Shown: piece after piece, positions 45,106 to 53,052 of the stretch
Layout of the letters: every line of letters begins with the position of its first letter
Position numbering within the stretch: position 1 is the stretch's first letter
Source: an uncultured Flavobacteriaceae bacterium
Lineage (GTDB): Bacteria; Bacteroidota; Bacteroidia; Flavobacteriales; Flavobacteriaceae
Reading direction: 5' to 3'
Assembly: GCA_947500385.1 (NCBI GenBank)
Contig: CANMSA010000004.1
Coordinates: 186,001 to 250,000, forward strand
Length of the DNA stretch: 64,000 nucleotides
Program-made: the position numbers and the translations under genes
The notes under the pieces: model-generated
Database searches by the model: none
The model's input: only the letters and a program-made list of their open reading frames with translations
What the model was told of the DNA's origin: nothing

Positions 45106-47055
45106 TCAATATCGTAGCCCATGTCCAAAAGGATATAAAGGATTTTTGGAATCATAAGGTACGTCTTCCAACTGATTTTCTACCGCTTTCATTGAAGAGG
45201 GAACCTCAATTGGAAGTTTTCCATTTGGGTTAAATTTTCCCAGGATCAAATCCATGATAATCTCTTCCGATGAAAAGAAATCTGCGATTACTGCTCTACT
45301 TGCCTTGTTGATTTCGGGTATCACCGGCGGGCGATCTATCGTCAAAACGGCAATGGTAGGTTTCAATGCGATCAGCCTTAACAACTCTTCCTTTTCCTCT
45401 TTCGGAAAGTCTAAACGCCCTTGTTTGAAAAAACGCGCTAAAATAGAACCGTCGCTCGGCTCAAACGGCGTACTGAGTTTTAACACTATAAAATTCGCTT
45501 TCTCAGGGTTTGCCACGCGTTCAATATCCGAGTACTCAAAATTATCACTAAATCCTTGCAGGTAAACTTTACTTTTTTCGGCTATAGGAAGAAGACCATT
45601 CTCGTTTTTAAGCAATGTCAGGGAACGCCGTTGCGCCTCTTTTCCCCTGTCAATAAAACTTTGTTGTCGCAAGAGTCGAGCGTTGTCTTCATCGAGATAT
45701 GGATCATCGAACAAGCCTAGATTGAACTTATCCCTCAGTATTCTGCGAACTGATTTATCCAGTCGTTTTTCGGGAATCGTGCCTTCCCCGACCAATTCAA
45801 CGACCAATTCAGGAAGCGATTCACCTCCGAACATATCGCAGCCGGCATTTAGAACTTTGGCTATCTTTTCTTTTGGAGAAGCATTTTCCATACCCCAGTC
45901 CGAAGCGGGTTTTACAAACATGTCGCTAATTATACCCCAGTCTGTACATACCACACCGTTGTAACCATATGTATCCCTGAGTAATCCGGTAATAATCTCC
46001 TTGTTAAATCCAAAAGCGACTTCTTCGGAGGACTGTCCTTGCGGTATTCCATAATAGGGCATTATCTGAGCGGTTTTGGCCTTTATAGCGGCTTCGAAAG
46101 GAATTAGGTGATACTCAAAATTATTGCCTGGGTACACCTGTTGTTTTCCATTTTCGAAATGCGCATCCCAACCATCCTTTTGGGGTCCGCCACCCGAAAA
46201 ATGTTTCGTCATACAGGCTATGCTTTCCGTCCCTATACTATCTCCTTGAAATCCTTGAATATAGGCAGATGTCATTTGGGCACTCAACGACGCGTCCTCT
46301 CCAAAGGTGTCACTAATTCGAGCCCATCTTGGTTCCGTTGCCAAGTCCGCTGTGGGGTGCAAGGCTAAGCGGATCCCCACCGCACGGTATTCTTGATTTG
46401 CAATTTTGGCAAATTCCTGTACCAATTTGAAATCTCGAGTAGCGGCCAGACCAAGGGGCGAAGGCCACTCTGAAAAAAGACTTGATTCGATGCCCGCACC
46501 TGGGTTGTCCCGGACCCCATGCCTGGGGTCGGAAGCAATCGTTATCGGTATGCCAAGCCTCGTTCGTTCTGCAAGTTTTTGAATGTTATTGTTCCATCTA
46601 ATCAACACCTTTGGGTCGTCTGGTGATTGAATAATGTTGAAGTGGCTCATTTTTTTTGCCGCAACATATGTGGAGTTGGCATCAAAGGCAAACGTTATGG
46701 GGTCCTTGAAACTAGGGGTTTCACTTAATGTCCCATCAGGGTTCATGGCAATCATGTTTATAAACATGAGTCCCGCCTTTTCATCCAAGGTCATTTGTGA
46801 TAACAGATCCTCGATTCTATCATCCACCGTTTCCCTTCGATCTTCATAAACATCCAGTTTTCCATTTTTGTTTAAATCCCTATAACTAAAAGTGCCTGAG
46901 CTCAATTCCGGTGCGGGATTTTCAAGACGATTCATATTGCCATTGGAGACAGTGATCCATTTTATATAGTATCCGCCAAGAACAACACCTCCAAGGATAA
47001 CAATTCCTAGAACGACGTATCCTAGAACCTTGGTTATTCGCTTTAATTTTTTCAT
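45106..47055 (-). CDS. Glycoside hydrolase family 3 (beta-glucosidase-like), membrane-anchored
   Basis: A 649-residue GH3 enzyme. A basic start and one membrane segment (KKLKRITKVLGYVVLGIVILGGVVLGGYY) anchor it, followed by an EF-hand-like DLNKNGKLDVYEDR often seen in Bacteroidota GH3. The N-terminal barrel holds SQMTLDEKAGLM, TIASDPRHGVR, the KH pair (residues 284-285, MTKHFSGGG) and the nucleophile Asp372 in VVCTDWGIIS; the C-terminal domain has RRSLTLLKNENGLLPI and ends FGHGLRY. Beta-glucosidase or xylosidase activity is likely; exact sugar unknown. It follows the export operon by about 90 bases. Confidence 0.92.
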   Translation of the reverse strand: MKKLKRITKVLGYVVLGIVILGGVVLGGYYIKWITVSNGNMNRLENPAPELSSGTFSYRDLNKNGKLDVYEDRRETVDDRIEDLLSQMTLDEKAGLMFINMIAMNPDGTLSETPSFKDPITFAFDANSTYVAAKKMSHFNIIQSPDDPKVLIRWNNNIQKLAERTRLGIPITIASDPRHGVRDNPGAGIESSLFSEWPSPLGLAATRDFKLVQEFAKIANQEYRAVGIRLALHPTADLATEPRWARISDTFGEDASLSAQMTSAYIQGFQGDSIGTESIACMTKHFSGGGPQKDGWDAHFENGKQQVYPGNNFEYHLIPFEAAIKAKTAQIMPYYGIPQGQSSEEVAFGFNKEIITGLLRDTYGYNGVVCTDWGIISDMFVKPASDWGMENASPKEKIAKVLNAGCDMFGGESLPELVVELVGEGTIPEKRLDKSVRRILRDKFNLGLFDDPYLDEDNARLLRQQSFIDRGKEAQRRSLTLLKNENGLLPIAEKSKVYLQGFSDNFEYSDIERVANPEKANFIVLKLSTPFEPSDGSILARFFKQGRLDFPKEEKEELLRLIALKPTIAVLTIDRPPVIPEINKASRAVIADFFSSEEIIMDLILGKFNPNGKLPIEVPSSMKAVENQLEDVPYDSKNPLYPFGHGLRY

Positions 47056-47148
47056 CTGTTCAAGTTTTATTGTTTTTAATCGGTCAGATGTAATTCGCCA
47101 TTGAACATTTCGGTGGGTATCCAAAATAGTTATGGCTTATTTCATAAT

Positions 47149-48495
47149 CTAAAAATTAATCAATTCCTGTAACCGCCCTAGGGCTTTATATTTTTTAAGA
47201 ATAGCTTCCCAAAGTTGTGTTCTCTTTTTGAAAAGTTCACTGCTATTTTTTTGTACCAATAGTTCTTGTTCGTTAAGTTCATAAGCGTTGACTTTTCCCT
47301 TGGACAAGCGTGCCTGATAAAAGGTCATGTTCTCTTTCCGTAAAGCTAGGTTTTGTTCAAGGAAAATGATTTCCTTTTGTAAAGATTCCAAGGTAAGGCG
47401 AAGTCGTTTGTATTCAAAACGGGTATTGTTTGTCTCTTCCAGTAATTGTTGTTCTTTAATGCGTTGTTCTCCCCTAAGTCTGGCCACTTTACTGGATGAG
47501 CCCTCAACACTCAATATGGGTAGCTTCATGGAAATACCGATAAAACTGTTTCCGAACCATGTTTGTTTTTCAAAAGGACTTAAACTTTGACTGAATTGAT
47601 TCGCACCATAAAAAGCATCAAAAGAAATATTTGGAAGACGTGCGGCTTTAAGGGTTTTTATCCGTTGTCCTAGCAGTTTACTTTCAATTTTTATTATCCT
47701 GCTGTTGGTAGTTTCCGTTCTGTCAGGGATTTCCTTTCTTTTTTTCGCAAAAAACAGATTTATTTCTTGATACTGGTTTACGTCAATATAGGGCAAGCGA
47801 TCAGAGCCCATTAGAAAAGCTAGATTGTACCGTTCCGTGTCGGCACGGTCAATAGCAGAAGTAAGTATGGACTTGGCATTATTGTGATTTATTCTGGCGG
47901 TGTTCAGGTCCATTTTCAAGACCCGGCCATTTTCATACCCGTTCGAAATCAATTTTAAGGAATGATATGTTCTAAGGGTATCCAATATTGCGGACTTTGT
48001 CTCGAACTCGCACCGAGACAACAGAAGGTAAGATGCTATTACATTATATAGCACCTCTTCTTTTGAACGTTCTTCCTCGAGCAAATAAATACGTTGCTTA
48101 ATACGGCGCTCCATTAGTTCAGAGCGGGCTTTTAAGTTGAATAACGGCTGCTCGAGGGTTATTCCCAAATCTTGTTGCCATGCTGTTCCGAATTGCAGTT
48201 CGAGAAAGTCTCCGCCATTGCCCATAGCACTCGTTCCCCCGAGTTCTCCCGGCACCAATGAAGTTGGTATAATAGCATTGTATTTATAGGCATACGAAAG
48301 TGCTAGTTTAGGGCCTAGGGAAGATTTGGTCGCTTTTACATCTATGGCCCCGTTCTCGCTCCTTAGCTGGGCAACCTTATAATTTGGTTTTTCGCTTAAG
48401 GCAAGCTCCGTACATTCTTGCAAAGAAAGGCCCGATTGCTGTGCACAACCAACCCCAAATATGAGTAGAAATAGTAATTGTATTGTTGGTTTCAT
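47149..48495 (-). CDS. TolC-family outer-membrane efflux protein
   Basis: A 448-residue outer-membrane channel subunit. Signal MKPTIQLLFLLIFGVGCAQQ (the Cys may be lipidated), then the two TolC-type repeats with long coiled-coil helices (GLSLQECTELALSEKPNYKVAQLRSENGAIDVKATKSSLGPKLAL; LSRCEFETKSAILDTLRTYHSLKLISNGYENGRVLKMDLNTARINHNNAKS). The ATG at 48495 is chosen. It ends an operon with permease, membrane-fusion protein and ATPase genes, completing a tripartite exporter across both membranes. Confidence 0.92.
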   Translation of the reverse strand: MKPTIQLLFLLIFGVGCAQQSGLSLQECTELALSEKPNYKVAQLRSENGAIDVKATKSSLGPKLALSYAYKYNAIIPTSLVPGELGGTSAMGNGGDFLELQFGTAWQQDLGITLEQPLFNLKARSELMERRIKQRIYLLEEERSKEEVLYNVIASYLLLSRCEFETKSAILDTLRTYHSLKLISNGYENGRVLKMDLNTARINHNNAKSILTSAIDRADTERYNLAFLMGSDRLPYIDVNQYQEINLFFAKKRKEIPDRTETTNSRIIKIESKLLGQRIKTLKAARLPNISFDAFYGANQFSQSLSPFEKQTWFGNSFIGISMKLPILSVEGSSSKVARLRGEQRIKEQQLLEETNNTRFEYKRLRLTLESLQKEIIFLEQNLALRKENMTFYQARLSKGKVNAYELNEQELLVQKNSSELFKKRTQLWEAILKKYKALGRLQELINF

Positions 48496-48512
48496 TTTTA
48501 GCAAGATTTGTA

Positions 48513-49646
48513 TTACCGAAAAACAGAAGCCGGTTCGACCCCTTTGATTCTTTTAAGAGCAAATGCCGAACTTCCCATGGAAATGGCTATTATCACCACG
48601 AACATCCCTAGTAAGGTTAATGGAGATAGGGTAAAAATAAGTCCTGTATTGGCAACCCCTTTTCTAAATAGTTCCAATAGTATATAGGCAATTACAAAAC
48701 CCACTACAGCAAAGAGAAATGCCTGTGTGAGAATTAATTTTCTGATATAACTGTTCTTGGCTCCGATCGCTTTCAAGGTTCCATAATCCTGTAACCGATC
48801 GAGTGCACTGGAGTATAAGGTGAGGCCAATGATAAAAAAGCCTGAAATCAATGCAAAAACAATCAAAGAACCCGTACTGACCGCGATACCGCTCGAAGCC
48901 AATACAGTCGAAATGGTACTCTCCTTCAAATTTTCCACAGGCCATGCCCTCACACCCGAAAGTGTTCCGTTGATATTGTTGGTTACCTGGTTTACGGAGA
49001 ATGTATCGGTAACATTTACCAAAACGGCATTGATGCCGGTTGAAGGTACATTCCCATAAAAACGGGCCCTCTCTATACTTGTATAGGCTATGGGCGCACC
49101 AAATCCCCTCACCCCATTGGTTTGCACGGTAATCTTGGCCTGCTTCCCGTTTATTTCGAGCAAAGTCCCCGGTTCTGTTGTGCCGCCTAGGGTTTCCGTA
49201 TCAAAAAAATCTGAACTAATGGCCAAGTCCTGTTGTAAATCAACTTGACTTCCTTTCCTTATATTACTCATTCTAGGGCCTGCCGGAAAACGGGGGCCTT
49301 CACTCCCAACCAAAAGTAAACTCGCCGTGGCCCCGCTTTGATAGGTAGCACTTCCACCTGCAAGTACTATGGGGTGGGCTTCTTTCACCCCAGCAATACT
49401 GCGAACCTCGTTCAACTTTCGCACATCTAACCTACCCAATTGATTGATGTCTGTTGAACTTTCATCTATAACCCAAATCTGCGCATCCGAATTTTTAGCC
49501 GTGGTGACCATTAGGCCGGTCAAAAAATTCAGGATACCCAATTGTTGACCAATCAAGAAGGTACTGATGATGATTCCGATGGTAACACCGACGCTTTTGG
49601 CCTTGTCAAAGCGGATAAATCGGATAGCCGTGGATAGTACAAACAT
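48513..49646 (-). CDS. DevC/FtsX-like ABC transporter permease
   Basis: A 377-residue permease of the FtsX/MacB-type (DevC-like) family. One membrane segment near the N-terminus (SVGVTIGIIISTFLIGQQLGILNFLTGLM), a periplasmic domain (about 60-245; DAQIWVIDESSTDINQLGRLDV, VKEAHPIVLAGGSATYQSG), and three membrane segments at the C-terminus (GSLIVFALISGFFIIGLTLY, LFAVVGFVIAYILLELF, LLGMFVVIIAISMG). Start at ATG 49646; a GTG at 49688 would overlap the upstream gene. The cargo is unknown; DevBCA exports glycolipid in cyanobacteria, and related systems export proteins or peptides. Confidence 0.9.
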   Translation of the reverse strand: MFVLSTAIRFIRFDKAKSVGVTIGIIISTFLIGQQLGILNFLTGLMVTTAKNSDAQIWVIDESSTDINQLGRLDVRKLNEVRSIAGVKEAHPIVLAGGSATYQSGATASLLLVGSEGPRFPAGPRMSNIRKGSQVDLQQDLAISSDFFDTETLGGTTEPGTLLEINGKQAKITVQTNGVRGFGAPIAYTSIERARFYGNVPSTGINAVLVNVTDTFSVNQVTNNINGTLSGVRAWPVENLKESTISTVLASSGIAVSTGSLIVFALISGFFIIGLTLYSSALDRLQDYGTLKAIGAKNSYIRKLILTQAFLFAVVGFVIAYILLELFRKGVANTGLIFTLSPLTLLGMFVVIIAISMGSSAFALKRIKGVEPASVFR

Positions 49647-49668
49647 AGCTTTTGAGTTTTTTACTTCT

Positions 49669-50622
49669 TTAGTCAAGTATGATTTCACATTGCACCCTAC
49701 TATTGATGAGCATACCGGACTGCTTTTCGAGCGCTATCTCCACCGTGCGCACCCTTCTGTCCTCTGCTTCGGAAGTAGTATCACCGAAGATGGACTTACG
49801 TTTAAGAAAATTGGAGAGGAATGTAATTTCCCCCTCACTTATGACCTTGTCCCCAGCTTGATTACGAACTATTGCTCGCTGCCCCAATCGTAGTCTATCG
49901 GCCAATAGTTCGTCAATCTCGCAAGTGGCAATAAACTTTCCTTCGGGTAGAAACTGGGCAACAGTTTCCGTGACCTGTGCCCCTTCGCCCGGGGTGATTT
50001 TCCACTCTAACACTTTCCCATTAAACGGCGCTTTGATATTCTTTTCATCCAACTTCGCCTTAGCGGCAGTGAGTTGGGCATGTAATCCCTGAAATTTGGT
50101 TTCCGTAACCGATTTCTGTTTTTGGGCTTTGGCTAGATTTGATTTCGCAACCGTGTACTGAAGGCTTTCCTCATCAAGCACTTCCAATGTTTCCGCACCA
50201 AGGTCAAAAAGTTGTATCGTCCTTTGATAGGACTTTAGGGCTTTTGAAGTTCTGGATTCTTTTTCTTTTATCTCTTCCTCATCAATGAGGCCTTGAGCCC
50301 TAAGTTGCTTTATGTTCGCAAGAATTCTTTTGATTTCTGCCTCCTCCGACGTTTTTTGTAAACTCGCAATCACCTCTCCTTTGTACACCGTATCATTTTC
50401 ATTTCTTAGGATGCTGGCTAAAATTCCCGTTGACGGACTGGCGAGTTGTATGAGAGGGTATTCGGTCTCAATGCGGCCATTTCCAAATGCACTCGTTATA
50501 ATTTCCGAAATGTCCATCCTTTCAATTTCATTAACTTCGGGAGTAGCGCCCTCCTCTTTGCCTGAACAAGAGAACGTTAGAAGAGTTGCTACAAGAAGCA
50601 ACCTTTTGAATGACTGTCGCAT
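49669..50622 (-). CDS. HlyD-like membrane-fusion lipoprotein (DevB-like)
   Basis: A 317-residue periplasmic adaptor. Lipoprotein signal MRQSFKRLLLVATLLTFSCSGKEEG (lipobox TFSC). A split biotinyl-lipoyl-like domain (PSTGILASILRNENDTVYKGEVIASLQ ... APFNGKVLEWKITPGEGAQV) flanks a coiled-coil hairpin (about 90-200; KRILANIKQLRAQGLIDEEEIKEKESRTSKALKSYQRTI), followed by a beta-barrel domain (GKFIATCEIDELLADRLRLGQRAIVRN). It links the permease to the TolC channel. It starts two bases after the ATPase stop. Confidence 0.92.
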   Translation of the reverse strand: MRQSFKRLLLVATLLTFSCSGKEEGATPEVNEIERMDISEIITSAFGNGRIETEYPLIQLASPSTGILASILRNENDTVYKGEVIASLQKTSEEAEIKRILANIKQLRAQGLIDEEEIKEKESRTSKALKSYQRTIQLFDLGAETLEVLDEESLQYTVAKSNLAKAQKQKSVTETKFQGLHAQLTAAKAKLDEKNIKAPFNGKVLEWKITPGEGAQVTETVAQFLPEGKFIATCEIDELLADRLRLGQRAIVRNQAGDKVISEGEITFLSNFLKRKSIFGDTTSEAEDRRVRTVEIALEKQSGMLINSRVQCEIILD

Positions 50623-50624
50623 AA

Positions 50625-51329
50625 TCAATTTTCTTTTAAGTTGGATATATCGGTTTCCTTCACATGGCCATTATCCACTGTATAAATTCTGTCGGCGTAT
50701 GAAACCAGTCGCATGTCGTGTGTAACTATTACCATCGTCCTTCCATCATCGGCCAACTTCCTAAATCGGTCCATAATGTATACCACACTCTTTGGATCCA
50801 GAGAAGCGGTAGGTTCATCACATAAAATCAAGGATGGATTGTTTACCAAAGCCCTTGCGATGGCAACGCGTTGCTGTTGGCCCCCGCTGAGTTTTCTTGG
50901 GGTTTGGTGCATGCGATCTGCCATTCCCACCAGGGCCAGGGCACTTATTGCCTTTTCACGTGACTCACTCCTACCGATACCCTGTAGTTGAAGTGGTAGT
51001 AGCACATTTTCCAATGCCGAGAGGGGACCTACCAGGTTATAATTTTGAAAAACAAAACCTATTTTCTTCAATCTCAAATCGGACAATTCCATATCGCTCA
51101 ATCCATTAATCGATTGGTTTGCTAGAAATACTTCGCCTTCAGTGGGATATATAACACAGCCCAGCAAAGACAATAGCGTTGTTTTTCCACTGCCGGAAGG
51201 CCCTAAAAGCAAAACCAGTTCACCGCGGTTGATCGTAATGGAAGTTGCCTTTAAGGCCAAGATTACAGTATCTCCCGATTTGTATGACTTTGAGGCGTTC
51301 TTCGTTTCAGCTACTATGGTTGTCGTCAT
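50625..51329 (-). CDS. ABC transporter ATP-binding protein (MacB/LolD/DevA-like)
   Basis: A 234-residue ATPase: Walker A GPSGSGKTT with Lys49, Q-loop in FVFQNYNLVGPLSALENVLLPL, signature LSGGQ (147-151), Walker B LILCDEPTASLD with Asp171/Glu172, and His in VIVTHDMRLVSYADRIY. It is the first gene of a four-gene export operon (ATPase, adaptor, permease, TolC), all minus strand with gaps of a few to about 20 bases. Its promoter region carries three direct repeats (51338-51391) and it is divergent from a MarR regulator. Confidence 0.95.
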   Translation of the reverse strand: MTTTIVAETKNASKSYKSGDTVILALKATSITINRGELVLLLGPSGSGKTTLLSLLGCVIYPTEGEVFLANQSINGLSDMELSDLRLKKIGFVFQNYNLVGPLSALENVLLPLQLQGIGRSESREKAISALALVGMADRMHQTPRKLSGGQQQRVAIARALVNNPSLILCDEPTASLDPKSVVYIMDRFRKLADDGRTMVIVTHDMRLVSYADRIYTVDNGHVKETDISNLKEN

Positions 51330-51337
51330 AATTAATT

Positions 51338-51391
51338 ATGTTTTCGTTTCAAATATATTACGTTTTCGTTGTAATAAAAAATGTTTTCGTT
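51338..51391 (-). promoter_or_regulatory. Operon promoter with three direct repeats
   Basis: The 11-mer A(T/C)GTTTTCGTT occurs at 51338-51348, 51360-51370 and 51381-51391, spaced 22 and 21 bases, about two helical turns. On the minus strand TATATTTG (complement of 51350-51357) is an exact -7 box for the ATPase gene, so one repeat lies downstream of the -7 box, one within the spacer and one upstream. This is the layout expected for a repressor site, probably for the adjacent MarR protein (inference). Confidence 0.6.
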
Positions 51392-51426
51392 ATTTTTTGT
51401 AATTTCACTGCCTGCAAATAGAAAAA

Positions 51427-52032
51427 ATGATAAAGAACATATCCTATATTCCGCTCATAAAGCAATGGGAAGCTTTTTTAAAAACCGATCAAGGAACTGG
51501 AATTGAAGATTTTGCAAAATACATTCTGGATGAAGCTGAGAAAAAGAGTAAAAGCGGTCCGAACCAAATAGAGGGTTTACCTCCAAGGTCTGCAGATTAT
51601 CCCTATCTGACGGCTGAAGCTGGTCAAGCCATATTTAGACTATACAAATTCTCCAAAATGTATTCACGACCTATAATGTCTGATGTAGGGCTCAACTCTT
51701 TTGATGAATTTTCAATCATGACCACCCTTTTGAATGAAAAGGAAACTGCCAAAAAGTACCTAATCGAAAAAAACTTGATTGAGTTTACCACGGGAATGGA
51801 CATGCTAAAAAGAATGTTCAAACAAAAATTGATTCAAGAACGAGTGAATCCAGACGATAAAAGGGAAAAACTAGTTTCTCTGAGTGAAAATGGTCGTAAA
51901 GTATTATTTAAAATTCTAGAGGGTTTCCAGACCATGGAAGATGTACTTGGAGATTTGAACAAAAAGGAAAGGGAGGAAACAATCCGTTATCTAGAACGTC
52001 TCGATCGGTATCATTCCTCACTGAACAACTAG
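51427..52032 (+). CDS. MarR-family transcriptional regulator
   Basis: A 201-residue winged-helix regulator, somewhat longer than typical MarR because of an N-terminal extension (about 1-60). The wing and recognition region reads FDEFSIMTTLLNEKETAKKYLIEKNLIEFTTGMDMLKRMFKQKLIQERVNPDDKREKLVSLSENGRKVL, with the conserved D-DKR wing. It is divergent from the ABC export operon and shares a 97-base intergenic region containing three direct repeats, so it probably controls that operon and itself. The inducer is unknown. Confidence 0.88.
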   Translation: MIKNISYIPLIKQWEAFLKTDQGTGIEDFAKYILDEAEKKSKSGPNQIEGLPPRSADYPYLTAEAGQAIFRLYKFSKMYSRPIMSDVGLNSFDEFSIMTTLLNEKETAKKYLIEKNLIEFTTGMDMLKRMFKQKLIQERVNPDDKREKLVSLSENGRKVLFKILEGFQTMEDVLGDLNKKEREETIRYLERLDRYHSSLNN

Positions 52033-52048
52033 TAAGTTGCTTTTACAT

Positions 52049-52067
52049 ATCAAGGACGGTCCTTGAT
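52049..52067. terminator. Palindromic hairpin after the MarR gene
   Basis: ATCAAGGAC (52049-52057), one base, then GTCCTTGAT (52059-52067): a perfect 9-bp palindrome 17 bases after the MarR stop. There is only a short T-run after it, so termination is plausible but not certain. Confidence 0.45.
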
Positions 52068-52205
52068 CTTTACGATACACGGGCACCACGATTCGCTGTT
52101 TGATTAGCGGGTGTTGATATTTGAAATAAAAGGATAGCCCATAAACAACGAAGCTCTGCAAAATCGATAATTTGCAAGGTTCTCCCTTTACCGGGAATTT
52201 TCTTC

Positions 52206-52307
52206 TAGTGACCGCGACAGAATGGACCTGCCTTTCTTCATACCCTCGTTTTGAAAATGGAAAGTCCATTCGCATTGCGAATGGACTTTCTGCTTATAGT
52301 GACCGCG
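52206..52307. repeat. 11-bp direct repeat of the tRNA-Arg 3' end
   Basis: TAGTGACCGCG occurs at 52206-52216 and again at 52297-52307, where it covers the 3' end of tRNA-Arg. Partial duplication of a tRNA end can mark a past integration or a decayed tRNA copy. No integrase or element is present between the copies. Confidence 0.45.
52260..52290 (-). terminator. Perfect 14-bp hairpin downstream of tRNA-Arg
   Basis: GAAAGTCCATTCGC (52260-52273) and GCGAATGGACTTTC (52277-52290) pair perfectly around a 3-base loop, 9 bases downstream of the tRNA 3' end in its reading direction. On the minus strand it is followed by CCATTTTC, a poor T-tract. Likely the tRNA transcript end. Confidence 0.6.
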
Positions 52308-52373
52308 GAGGGATTCAAACCCCCAACCCTCAGAGCCGAAATCTGATGCGCTATTCAGTTGCGCCACGCGGCC
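52300..52373 (-). tRNA. tRNA-Arg (anticodon TCG)
   Basis: A 74-base cloverleaf on the minus strand. Acceptor GGCCGCG/CGCGGTC (one G-U at 2-71), D-stem GCGC/GCGC, anticodon stem TCAGA/TCTGA with loop TTTCGGC (anticodon TCG), 5-base variable loop, T-stem GGGGG/CCCTC and discriminator A; CCA is not encoded. Position 19 is A rather than G (loop AACTGAATA), and position 56 is T rather than C (T-loop TTTGAAT), so the universal G19-C56 tertiary pair appears replaced by A19-U56. All stems are otherwise intact, which argues for a working tRNA. Confidence 0.93.
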
Positions 52374-52425
52374 ATTTATGTGGTAAATACACCCATAACA
52401 GTTTGCAGTTCTTAGTGAAAATATG

Positions 52426-52916
<491 letters not shown>

Positions 52917-52999
52917 CACTTTTAAATTGGAATGCGAATATATAAAGAACTCGTTTAAACTCTTTAGTCAATCCCTAAAAAAATATCCTTTGCCGCCAT

Positions 53000-53027
53000 A
53001 AAAAAACCCCGACGCTTGTAGTCGGGG
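53000..53027 (-). terminator. Rho-independent terminator after ftsZ
   Basis: On the minus strand CCCCGAC (complement of 53021-53027) pairs with GTCGGGG (complement of 53007-53013) around a 7-base loop, followed by a T-run (complement of A at 53000-53006). It lies about 25 bases after the ftsZ stop and closes the division cluster. Confidence 0.88.
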
Positions 53028-53052
53028 CCCAAAGTTTATGAGGAACTTTTAG

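Noticed and set aside
52018-52275. An 85-codon minus-strand frame beside tRNA-Arg
   Set aside because: It runs through two perfect hairpins and a tRNA-end repeat and has no recognisable domain. I considered a decayed GIY-YIG nuclease, but the resemblance is too weak.
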